DNA of 33,880 bases from a virus, in IMG/VR virus record IMGVR_UViG_3300024273_001578, positions 1 to 33,880 of that record, one strand, 5' to 3'. The notes below the pieces were generated by a model. The model did no database searches. It saw only the letters and a list, made by a program, of their open reading frames with translations, and was not told the origin of the DNA. Of this stretch, positions 1 through 6,163 are shown piece by piece; the first letter of the stretch is position 1; the number at the start of each line of letters is the position of its first letter. The position numbers were made by a program, and so were the translations under genes.

Positions 1-1303
1 TCTTTAAATTTATATTTGCACTACCAAATCTAGCCATATAATCGTCTTTTCCTTCGGTAACAGTGGATTCTACTACATACTTTGATTCAATATTTACTAC
101 TTCTCCTGATTTTAATTTAACTGTTGCAATATCTCCGTCATCATCGACTAGCTCTACCTTTTCTCCTTTTTTAACATTGTAGAATTTATTACCTATTTTT
201 GAATCTTCACCTTCGGTATCGATCGATATTTTATACATTTCTTTGCCTTCATTAACTACAGATTCAGTAACTACAGATTCGTATTTATCAGCTTGATTAT
301 TTTTAATATCATCTGCTGACATTTGGTCAACCAATCTTTTAAACAATGTAACTGTTGCCGGGCCATAGAAACCATCTTCTTCAGGTCCTCTATTAACTCT
401 GCCCATTTGATAGTTTCCAATATGCGAAGCAAGCTCCAATGCACTATCTAATAGATTTTGACCATTACCTCCAGCTTTGAAAGTTTTTTCAGATGCAGTT
501 TCAACATATTTTATTAAATCAGTAGCAGCCTCATTAACTACTGATTCTTCAATGTATTCCGCTAAATCAGCATCGTCCCATCCTAATTCTTCATCAGCTA
601 ATACTGCCTCAAGATCTTTTCTCTTACCTTGCATTGTTATAATCGGAGTACCTCTACCTGGACCATCCATTCTCTTATCGATAATTTCAACTTTATGTTT
701 CTTTAAAAACTTTAAGAAGTCTTTATCATCTGGATCCATTGCATCCATTTCCACAGTTGCCTCAAATAAACCAAGTGATTCTTTTGACATTTTAACGCCT
801 TCTGCCTTTGAACTTTCACCATCAACTATTGATTTTAATATTTTAGTTGCCATTCCATGTGCACCTTCATTAACCTCTGACTCTTCAACTTTATATGTTT
901 TACCATCAAATTCGAATTCAGTAGCACCTTCTTCTTTTGCTTTTCTAACAGCATCTCCAAATGCATTACCTTCCTTAACTCCAGTATCTTTAATGGTTAC
1001 TTTGTATTTTTTACCATTAAATTCAAACTCGTCTTTTCCTTCTGACTTTGCTTTGGAAGCTGCATAAACAAATGCATTACCCTCATTCATTTCTCTACCT
1101 AATAATTTAGAGATAAATGTCTTTTGAGAATCTTCATCAATTTCAGATAAATTAGTTAATCCCATTTCATCTAAAATTTCTTCAATTTTAGATAGGGTTT
1201 CTTGTTTCTTAAGATTGTTTTCTTCTCTCAATTTCATATCATTCTCCTGAGCTTTAATCTCTGAAAAACTTTTAAATGAAGAGATTTTGTTAACTTCTGC
1301 CAT
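1..1303 (-). CDS. Repeat-bearing protein, C-terminus off the left edge (possible internal head or scaffold-type protein)
   Basis: The frame is open from the ATG at 1303 to the window edge, about 434 codons with no stop, so the protein is incomplete. It starts MAEVNKISSF and the first 60 residues look like a charged helix. Two 30-residue repeats follow (see the repeat entry). A third region near residues 170-215 contains a DGPGRGTP turn. Sites of the form V-N-E-G or V-N-E-A recur along the chain (MNEG, VKEG, VNEG, VNEA, VNEG, VTEG), several preceded by Glu-Ser. No transmembrane segment or enzyme motif is visible. The sites resemble the hydrophobic-X-Glu cleavage sites of T4-type prohead proteases, so an internal head or core protein is possible; that is inference only. 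A promoter-like box lies 32 bases upstream of the ATG. Confidence 0.75.
   Translation of the reverse strand, partial: MAEVNKISSFKSFSEIKAQENDMKLREENNLKKQETLSKIEEILDEMGLTNLSEIDEDSQKTFISKLLGREMNEGNAFVYAASKAKSEGKDEFEFNGKKYKVTIKDTGVKEGNAFGDAVRKAKEEGATEFEFDGKTYKVEESEVNEGAHGMATKILKSIVDGESSKAEGVKMSKESLGLFEATVEMDAMDPDDKDFLKFLKKHKVEIIDKRMDGPGRGTPIITMQGKRKDLEAVLADEELGWDDADLAEYIEESVVNEAATDLIKYVETASEKTFKAGGNGQNLLDSALELASHIGNYQMGRVNRGPEEDGFYGPATVTLFKRLVDQMSADDIKNNQADKYESVVTESVVNEGKEMYKISIDTEGEDSKIGNKFYNVKKGEKVELVDDDGDIATVKLKSGEVVNIESKYVVESTVTEGKDDYMARFGSANINLK
887..1087 (-). repeat. Two 30-residue protein repeats in the left-edge gene
   Basis: Copy 1 is encoded at 1087-998 and copy 2 at 976-887, with a period of 37 codons. 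They share 20 of 30 residues, including EGNAF, KAK, EFEF and YKV at matching places. The unit looks like a helix followed by a small beta hairpin (EFEF-x-GK-x-YKV). The duplication is visible at protein level; the DNA has diverged. Confidence 0.85.
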
Positions 1304-1334
1304 TTTAATTTTGTTTTTTTATTACGTTATTATG

Positions 1335-1347
1335 TTTATATATCTCC
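1335..1347 (-). promoter_or_regulatory. Phage promoter-like box before the left-edge gene
   Basis: The minus strand reads GGAGATATATAAA, overlapping the stop codon of the last uvsW fragment, with its end 32 bases upstream of the ATG at 1303. It matches the GATATATAA box found before several other genes here. A 7-base inverted repeat (1350-1356 with 1307-1313) flanks it and ends 3 bases before the ATG, but it is short for such AT-rich DNA. Confidence 0.5.
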
Positions 1348-1650
1348 TTCAAAATTGACTTTCTTAATAGTGTAGTCAAATTTCTCTTGTTTGTATATTG
1401 CCTGTCTGGCTTTTCCATGCCTGAATAGATAATTATCCCACTCAACTGTTCTAATATCATCAACAAAATCTACAATTAATACCTTGTCCTTTGATTCATG
1501 TTGTCTTAGTCCACGACCAATTGATTGCCTAATTATTACTTCAGATTTAAATGATTCTGTCAAGAATATGTTGTGAATTTTCTTGATCGAAATACCTGTT
1601 GAAAATGTTCCGTCAATAAGAGGCAACGATAACAACCGCTGCCTCTTCAT
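1336..1650 (-). CDS. uvsW: UvsW-type helicase, C-terminal fragment (motifs V and VI)
   Basis: From GTFSTGISIKKIHN onward this is the end of a T4 UvsW-type superfamily 2 helicase. Motif V (TFSTGIS) and motif VI (IIRQSIGRGLRQHESK, with the arginine finger) are present, and the end (EKFDYTIKKVN) resembles the T4 UvsW end (EKFNYVMKTVN). UvsW unwinds branched DNA and helps move the phage from origin- to recombination-primed replication. The first 15 or so residues of this frame (MKRQRLLSLPLID) are not helicase-like. The proper upstream sequence is in another frame at 1681-1613, so the fragment is frameshifted. Motifs I to IV lie in the fragments at 4505-5488 and 2708-3490. No intein C-half precedes this piece, so how it would join the rest is unclear. 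Confidence 0.8.
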   Translation of the reverse strand: MKRQRLLSLPLIDGTFSTGISIKKIHNIFLTESFKSEVIIRQSIGRGLRQHESKDKVLIVDFVDDIRTVEWDNYLFRHGKARQAIYKQEKFDYTIKKVNFEGDI

Positions 1651-1681
1651 TTGATATATTTTTATGTGATGTTGGTTTCAT
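1612..1681 (-). pseudogene. uvsW: Frameshifted 5' part of the last uvsW fragment
   Basis: From an ATG at 1681 the frame reads MKPTSHKNISNEEAAVVIVASY and then TGA (1615-1613). VIVASY is exactly what should precede G-TFSTGIS in UvsW (T4 has IIVASYGVFSTGIS). Four bases, TGAC at 1615-1612, separate TAT from GGA. Removing them restores VASYGTFSTGIS, and skipping one T gives VASYDGTFSTGIS. Possible causes are an assembly or sequencing error, a true disabling mutation, or a +1 recoding site at UGA-C. I cannot decide from the sequence. Confidence 0.7.
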
Positions 1682-1686
1682 ATTTA

Positions 1687-2643
1687 TTAATTTATTTTAT
1701 TGAAAATCCATCCAATTGTATTTGCTGTTTTTTCATTTATTATTTTTTTATTTGGAGGTAACGATACTGGTTGATTACTGTTTGTATATTTTCTTATAAG
1801 TGAAATATTAAAATTAAATTCATTAACAATTTTATGTAATCCTTCTCTATTTAATCTTTCTCCTGCTGGACTTATAAGTTCATATACATCTCCAGGTTTT
1901 TTCTTTCTATTTTTCATCTTCTCAATAAACTCAGGATCGGACCATTGTTTTTTCATAGACAAACTTGCCTTCTCTCGTTTTATTGGATCTTTATTGACAT
2001 CATTCATTTTAGACTTAAACTCGTTAAATTTTTCAGGTGGCATGTTTTTATATTTTAAAAATGCTCTCCTAGAAGATTCTTCCGGATTTTCTTCTAAATA
2101 TTGTTTCATTTGATTACTCTTCCACTCTTTTAATTCATCTGTCCATATTTCTTTATTTATATTGCATCTTTCTTGATATTGTTCATCTGTGAGTTTATCC
2201 CATCCCTTCTTTGCTCTTCTGCCTTGTTCTTCTGGCGATAATCCTTTCATATATTCTGAATGTGCTTTTTTCCATTGTTCATACACTTCTTTATTATTTT
2301 TAAGACTTTCCCATCCTTTTTTAGATGCAATACTTAATAACTCACCATTCTTTGCCACATCAGATTTCATAAAATTCAAAGTTCTACCATATTTTCTAAA
2401 GTTATATGCTTCAAATAATAATTCATGTGCCTTGATATGATCCTCATATTTTAATTTGACTATATTCCAATCTTCATTTATATGTTCATTATATGTTACT
2501 CTTGGTAAAATATGATGTTTTTCAGTATATGCATCACCATTATATTCATATCCGGTGATAAAATCTAAATACTCTATTAATTTATCAATAGAATCAGGTA
2601 TGCCATCTTTTTGTATAAATAGATTATAAATGAATGCTTTCAT
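1687..2643 (-). CDS. HNH homing endonuclease inserted in the uvsW region
   Basis: An HNH nuclease core is visible at residues 40-75: TEKHHILPR (His43/His44), Asn60 in DWNIVKL, and DHIKAHELL (His69, His73). Residues 90-245 are a string of charged, Trp-containing helical units (KKGWDKL, KEIWTDEL, KKQWSDPEF) of the kind that bind DNA in phage HNH enzymes. Residues 250-310 (VYELISPAGERLNREGLHKI) resemble the NUMOD1/helix-turn-helix tail of these enzymes. It sits between two pieces of the helicase gene and has its own promoter-like box and start-codon hairpin, the usual marks of a mobile gene. It is 318 residues long and looks intact. It ends 5 bases before the ATG of the next helicase piece. Confidence 0.85.
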   Translation of the reverse strand: MKAFIYNLFIQKDGIPDSIDKLIEYLDFITGYEYNGDAYTEKHHILPRVTYNEHINEDWNIVKLKYEDHIKAHELLFEAYNFRKYGRTLNFMKSDVAKNGELLSIASKKGWESLKNNKEVYEQWKKAHSEYMKGLSPEEQGRRAKKGWDKLTDEQYQERCNINKEIWTDELKEWKSNQMKQYLEENPEESSRRAFLKYKNMPPEKFNEFKSKMNDVNKDPIKREKASLSMKKQWSDPEFIEKMKNRKKKPGDVYELISPAGERLNREGLHKIVNEFNFNISLIRKYTNSNQPVSLPPNKKIINEKTANTIGWIFNKIN

Positions 2644-2644
2644 A

Positions 2645-2716
2645 TTACATAAATGTTTTTATTATATATCTATAAAATTTTACGAATATATCAGTAAAGA
2701 AAGAAATTTAATGTAA
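2645..2716 (-). promoter_or_regulatory. Promoter box inside an inverted repeat before the HNH gene
   Basis: The minus-strand box ATAGATATATAAT is at 2673-2661. The flanking arms are TTACATTAAAT (2716-2706) and ATTTATGTAA (2654-2645), pairing over 10 bases with one bulged base. The 3' arm ends one base before the ATG at 2643. The 5' arm overlaps the stop codon of the preceding helicase fragment. Read-through RNA could fold over the start; RNA begun at the box would lack the 5' arm. Confidence 0.55.
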
Positions 2717-2860
2717 ATTTATCCATTCATCACATACATCATCATCACATGTAATGTCCCTTGCCTTCTTTTGAGTTCCATCTGATAAATTTACAAGAGT
2801 ACTCTGAGTAACTTTAATTTCTTTATCACCAAATGTAATTATAGTATATGGATCTGCTGA
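2708..2860 (-). other. Second intein-like N-terminal segment, short, without a visible partner
   Basis: After the helicase residues EEYKKKMEA comes SADPYTIITFGDKEIK and then STLVNLSDGTQKKARDIT and CDDDV. The pattern V-x-L-x-D-G-x4-A-x-D-I-x3-D-D-V is the block A shape of Hint/intein domains, close to the DGTKKKICEVKEGDWV of the first intein. The piece is about 50 residues, stops at CDEWINLH, and has no block B (TxxH). The first residue could be Ser211 or Ala212. The downstream helicase piece has no intein C-half, so this is likely a decayed or atypically split intein. Confidence 0.5.
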
Positions 2861-3490
2861 AGCTTCCATTTTCTTTTTATACTCTTCCCTAATATCAGAT
2901 GCAGTTCCACCATCAACATAGAATACTCTCTTATTGGTTTCCTGTCTGAGTTTCTCATAAAGTCTTTGGCCATGTTCAATTCTATGAAAAAGTACCAGTG
3001 AATTTCTTGGAACTCTACCTATTACACTTGAAATAAAATCAAGTCTTGCAGCATTATTTATTACAAAGTTTTGCTCCAATGCAAAAACATCCTTGTTTTC
3101 ATATCGGTTTTGTGCCAATTCCATTAGGGCTGTTTTTTGTTTGTCAGTCGCATAGTCCATTTCAATTACTTTAACAGCACACTTTGCAATGTGACCCTCA
3201 TCTTGTAAGAAACTTGCCTTAACCTCCGCAATTACAGGCCCAGTTTGACTCATTAATGTTAATTTGTCAAGTGTACCATCTTTTGGAATTGTACCTGAAA
3301 GTCCAAATCTATATTTGGCATTAGTACATTTTTGTAAGATTGTTTTAATACTTGCTGATTTTGCTTTGTGGCAGTTAGACACGTTTAGATCATTTGCAAA
3401 GTAGTTATGATTTAAACCATCTTCTGATTTTATTCTAAGATTATAAACATCACCACTATAATCTATTTTATTAATCTTTTTAATTTTCAT
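2708..3490 (-). CDS. uvsW: Split-intein C-half fused to the middle part of UvsW helicase
   Basis: Residues 1-39 are an intein C-half ending NYFANDLNVSN, followed by Cys40 as the +1 nucleophile. From CHKAKSASIKTIL the helicase resumes directly after the DE of its DExH box: motif III (FGLSGTIPKDG, residues 62-72), motif IV (NSLVLFHRIEHG, 163-174) and VFYVDGGT (189-196). T4 UvsW aligns through the same points (DECH, FGLSGSLRDG, FVMFKHVSHG, YYVSGE). The start overlaps the end of the endonuclease gene upstream by 11 bases. Splicing with the partner at 4505-5488 would restore a continuous helicase through motif IV. From about residue 211 the helicase is lost and a second intein-like start appears (separate entry), then a stop. 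Confidence 0.88.
   Translation of the reverse strand: MKIKKINKIDYSGDVYNLRIKSEDGLNHNYFANDLNVSNCHKAKSASIKTILQKCTNAKYRFGLSGTIPKDGTLDKLTLMSQTGPVIAEVKASFLQDEGHIAKCAVKVIEMDYATDKQKTALMELAQNRYENKDVFALEQNFVINNAARLDFISSVIGRVPRNSLVLFHRIEHGQRLYEKLRQETNKRVFYVDGGTASDIREEYKKKMEASADPYTIITFGDKEIKVTQSTLVNLSDGTQKKARDITCDDDVCDEWINLH
3374..3490 (-). other. Split intein C-half (IntC) in uvsW
   Basis: 39 codons. Blocks F and G are visible: VYNLRIKSEDGLNHNYFAND and LNVSN, with terminal Asn39 and Cys40 as the first C-extein residue. The penultimate residue is Ser rather than the common His. Its length and the early in-frame ATG (MKIKKINK) are typical of naturally split phage inteins. The partner is the N-half at 4798-4505. 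Confidence 0.9.
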
Positions 3491-4445
3491 TGAATTGTGA
3501 TAATAATCTTTTTAATCTGTTTTCTTCAGGTTGTCCATTTAGTAAACTTTCATTATAGTTACATTTAAACCAATCGTCATTTATTTCAATATACTCATAA
3601 TTATTTGAAGAAGCCCATTTGATTGCAGCTTCTCTTTTAATTGTGTTTATTTCATTATTAGATTCTGAATTTGGCTTTATTTCGTATATAACTTTATTTT
3701 CCATATCTATAAAATCAATAATATAATTTCGCCATTCATTTTTATAATTATATGGAACTCTTAATTTTTCATATTTGCAACCTTTATTATATAATTGAAA
3801 ATATGCTTCCCATGATGACCTTAGTTTTATATCTTTTCCTTCTATTGATATAATACATCTACTCCTAGCCCATGAATTTGTTATATTTGGCGTAAAAGTT
3901 CCTTCAGCTATCATCTTTTTTATTCTTTTGCCATTTTCAACACCTATTCTTTTCCTAACATCATCAGATACTTTATGAAAGTTATTTTTATCACCTTCCA
4001 TATTAAATGACCGCCAATTGTGTAAGCAACTATTAGAACAAAATTTATAATATCCATGTGTAAATGAATCAAATTTGGATTCATTTGAACATTCTACATT
4101 TGAGCAAGAGATAGGACCTTTGAGATAATCATATAAATCCTTCCAAGATAATATATTACTGATTTCTATGTTAAAATGATAGTCATTAATCATTTTAGCG
4201 ATTCTTGTAGATTCACTCAAATTAACAATAGTGTTAAATTTAAAAATATTATCCGAAATGAATTTATAAATTTCATCTTTACCTTTTAAAGATTCAGTAT
4301 GCTTAATGATATTATTTCTTTTATCTCTTTTAATTTTATTCTTACTTGGTTCATTTTTTTTCCAATCATAGTGACATGATTGGCTACAAAATCTTTTTTG
4401 CTTAGGTTTTAACGCATTGTTACAATTATTGTTTTTACATTTCAT
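3480..4445 (-). CDS. Free-standing zinc-finger PD-(D/E)XK (Vsr-like) homing endonuclease between the intein halves
   Basis: Two CX4C...CX3C zinc-ribbon-like motifs (Cys3/8/20/24 and Cys114/119/136/140) come first. A C-terminal nuclease-like domain follows: RSSWEAYF (Glu213), YEKLRVPYNY (Glu226), then YIIDFID (Asp244) and YEIKP (Glu255, Lys257), the D...ExK core. This matches the free-standing Vsr/EDxHD-type endonucleases reported between split-intein gene halves in environmental phage sequences (the fractured genes described by Dassa and colleagues, 2009). It presumably spreads the gene break by cutting uninterrupted uvsW; that is inference. It has its own promoter-like box and start-codon hairpin, starts 59 bases after the stop of the upstream half and overlaps the downstream half by 11 bases. 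Assignment to the exact family is from motif shape only. Confidence 0.78.
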   Translation of the reverse strand: MKCKNNNCNNALKPKQKRFCSQSCHYDWKKNEPSKNKIKRDKRNNIIKHTESLKGKDEIYKFISDNIFKFNTIVNLSESTRIAKMINDYHFNIEISNILSWKDLYDYLKGPISCSNVECSNESKFDSFTHGYYKFCSNSCLHNWRSFNMEGDKNNFHKVSDDVRKRIGVENGKRIKKMIAEGTFTPNITNSWARSRCIISIEGKDIKLRSSWEAYFQLYNKGCKYEKLRVPYNYKNEWRNYIIDFIDMENKVIYEIKPNSESNNEINTIKREAAIKWASSNNYEYIEINDDWFKCNYNESLLNGQPEENRLKRLLSQFNEN

Positions 4446-4446
4446 A

Positions 4447-4484
4447 TTTAATAGATGTGGTCTTTATATTATATATCTATTAAA
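4447..4484 (-). promoter_or_regulatory. Promoter box overlapping a perfect 10-base inverted repeat before the Vsr-like endonuclease
   Basis: The arms TTTAATAGAT (minus strand, 4484-4475) and ATCTATTAAA (4456-4447) pair perfectly around an 18-base loop. The 3' arm ends one base before the ATG at 4445. The box ATAGATATATAAT (4480-4468) overlaps the 5' arm and loop, so RNA started a few bases downstream of the box would carry only the 3' arm and leave the start open. Confidence 0.7.
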
Positions 4485-4504
4485 CACACAGAAATTAGTC
4501 AATT

Positions 4505-4798
4505 TTAATTAAAATTTAATATATCATCATTCTCTGTTAATTCGTCAACCCTCTTGTAAATACCATTTGAAAGTTTAACTTTATGATTGCCTGTTATTTT
4601 GATAGTTGAACCGTCTTCCATTTCAATTTCAAACATTTGATTACCTTGTGATAGGTTTTTATAAACGAAATCAACCTGTCTATCTTCAACTTTAAGATTA
4701 TTATCATTAGTTGTTTTGACCCAATCACCTTCTTTAACTTCACATATTTTCTTTTTGGTGCCATCTGTCATTATAATTAGACTATCAGGATGTAGACA
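4505..4798 (-). other. Split intein N-half (IntN) in uvsW
   Basis: 97 codons. Block A begins with Cys1 (CLHPDSLIIMTDGTKKKI) and has GDWV. Block B is ITGNHKVKL with the T-x-N-H arrangement, preceded by FEIEMEDG. The half ends after VDELTENDDILNFN, where a natural split intein would be cut. Its length matches known phage IntN pieces. Insertion in the DExH box fits the habit of inteins to sit in active sites. Confidence 0.92.
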
Positions 4799-5488
4799 CT
4801 CATCAACAACTACTGCGTCAAACTCTTCAAAGTATTCTTTGTCCTTTTTGATTAGCGATTGGTAAGTACCTATCACTATATTTTTATTGGACTTAATTTT
4901 TTGTCCAGCAAAAATCTGTTGAATTCTTAAGTCAATTCTATTTCTAAAGTTATAGTCATGAAAATCCTCGTGTGCTTGTACTACTAATGAAACGTTAGGC
5001 ACTATAAATAATATCTTCTCTGCAGTTCCCTTCTCTAACATGTAAGATATTGTAAGAAAACTGATTAGGGTCTTACCAGCGGATGTTGCAAGCTCTGCAA
5101 GACACTTTCTAAATTTTAATATATTATATGCAGCTTCTACTTGGTAGTCCCTAGGAGTTATCTTAGAACCCTCAAACAATTCATAAGCCCATGCCTCAAA
5201 TGTTTCTGCATTTATATCTGGGTCTATTAATCTTTTAATTCCGTTGATCTTTAATTCAAAACGATAGTCCTTACATATTCCCATCACATATCGCCATAAA
5301 CCTGCTGGAATCCATTTATCATCTTTAATATAAGATACGTAGCCATCCCACACACCTCTTTTGACTAAAGGATTAAATCTCCAAGAGTCAATTCGTTTTG
5401 TTAAAGAAATTCTAATCTGCTCTAACTCAAGCTCAGTTGATTCATCAATTCTTAAAAATTGATTGTCTTCTGTTAATGTTAAAATCAA
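4505..5488 (-). CDS. uvsW: UvsW-type helicase N-terminal fragment fused to split-intein N-half
   Basis: Residues 1-230 match the start of T4 UvsW. The N-terminal domain has WRFNPLVKRGVWDGYV (T4: YRFNPRFRYGNWDGRI). Motif I is ATSAGKT (residues 134-140), motif Ia FIVPNVSLVVQ (161-171) and the DExH box VVVDE (226-230). At residue 231, between Glu and Cys-His of DECH, an intein N-half begins (CLHPDSLIIMTDG) and runs to the stop at residue 327. The start codon is TTG; an in-frame TGA two codons upstream rules out a longer protein, and the alignment with T4 supports this start. It follows uvsY by 17 bases, as part of the primase-uvsY-uvsW block. Activity needs trans-splicing with the fragment at 2708-3490. 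Confidence 0.9.
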   Translation of the reverse strand: MILTLTEDNQFLRIDESTELELEQIRISLTKRIDSWRFNPLVKRGVWDGYVSYIKDDKWIPAGLWRYVMGICKDYRFELKINGIKRLIDPDINAETFEAWAYELFEGSKITPRDYQVEAAYNILKFRKCLAELATSAGKTLISFLTISYMLEKGTAEKILFIVPNVSLVVQAHEDFHDYNFRNRIDLRIQQIFAGQKIKSNKNIVIGTYQSLIKKDKEYFEEFDAVVVDECLHPDSLIIMTDGTKKKICEVKEGDWVKTTNDNNLKVEDRQVDFVYKNLSQGNQMFEIEMEDGSTIKITGNHKVKLSNGIYKRVDELTENDDILNFN

Positions 5489-5505
5489 ATCTCATATGAT
5501 CTTTT

Positions 5506-5934
5506 TTATAACTTGCTAATATCAAGGCGATTCTTTATTGCAAAGCCCATATTATCAAGTGTTTTTATAGATCCCTCTATAAAACCTTTTTGAGTCTGTA
5601 ATAACTCAAGGATTTGTGTGTCATCTGCAATATCTGCTTCGACAAACTTTTCGCGCATCTTATCGGTAAGTTTATAGTCAAAGCTATAATACTCAATCCA
5701 CTTATTTTTGTATTTAATATCTACTGTTGCTTTTTGGGATTTGATGCGGTTTCCCATGGTAGCTAAGTTCTCTACTAATATTTGACGATAACTTAAAGTA
5801 TAAGCACTAACCTCTTCCAGGTTATTACCTAACTTTAATTGTTCAGTCAATCCCTTTATTTTAGAAGTCCAATCCTCTCTCTGCTTGCTTAAGTAATCGT
5901 CAAGCTGTTTAATTTTGTCTTTTGAATCTGACAT
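5506..5934 (-). CDS. uvsY: UvsY-like recombination mediator
   Basis: This 142-residue protein is close to T4 UvsY (137). The C-terminal half follows the UvsY pattern: an aromatic KWIEYYSFDYKLTDKMREKF stretch, a run ending TQILELLQTQKGFIE, and the close MGFAIKNRLDI (T4: RGFAIKHIQDM). UvsY loads UvsX recombinase onto DNA coated with gp32. Both gp32 and UvsW are encoded nearby, and in T4 uvsY also lies next to uvsW, which supports the call. It is mostly charged helix with no signal or membrane segment. The start ATG is 10 bases after the small gene upstream. Identity rests on length, pattern and context, as overall similarity is low. Confidence 0.75.
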   Translation of the reverse strand: MSDSKDKIKQLDDYLSKQREDWTSKIKGLTEQLKLGNNLEEVSAYTLSYRQILVENLATMGNRIKSQKATVDIKYKNKWIEYYSFDYKLTDKMREKFVEADIADDTQILELLQTQKGFIEGSIKTLDNMGFAIKNRLDISKL

Positions 5935-5944
5935 ATAAATTGTT

Positions 5945-6163
5945 TTAAAACAATGAGTTTCCTTTTTTGTTGTCTTTAATGTACACTGAACTTTTAAACT
6001 TCGCCTTTAATTTAGGCTTAGTAACTATAAATTCCTTGCCCTCGTGGGAAATATTAGCAGATGAAAAATCAATAATCATCTTTAAATTCTTTCTCTTGCT
6101 TCTTTCGTTTTCAAAGTCCTCGAACTGCTCGTCGATCATTTGTAAAAAATCTTTTTTTATCAT
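5945..6163 (-). CDS. Small basic protein of unknown function
   Basis: 72 residues, rich in Lys. It begins MIKKDFLQMIDEQFEDFENE, helical and acidic, followed by a beta-like basic half (GKEFIVTKPKLKAKFKSSVY). The ATG overlaps the primase stop by four bases (ATGA), so the two are probably translated together. I do not recognise a family. Its place between primase and uvsY suggests a replication or recombination accessory role, which is only an inference. Confidence 0.7.
   Translation of the reverse strand: MIKKDFLQMIDEQFEDFENERSKRKNLKMIIDFSSANISHEGKEFIVTKPKLKAKFKSSVYIKDNKKGNSLF

Noticed and set aside
477-1067. Plus-strand open frame of 196 codons at the left edge
   Set aside because: It is Ser/Leu-rich shadow coding of the minus-strand gene at 1-1303, which has clear repeats and domain-like sequence.
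1687-2643. HNH gene as an intron-encoded endonuclease within uvsW
   Set aside because: The upstream helicase piece ends in intein-like sequence rather than at an exon border, and the downstream piece starts anew with ATG, so RNA splicing would not rebuild the protein.
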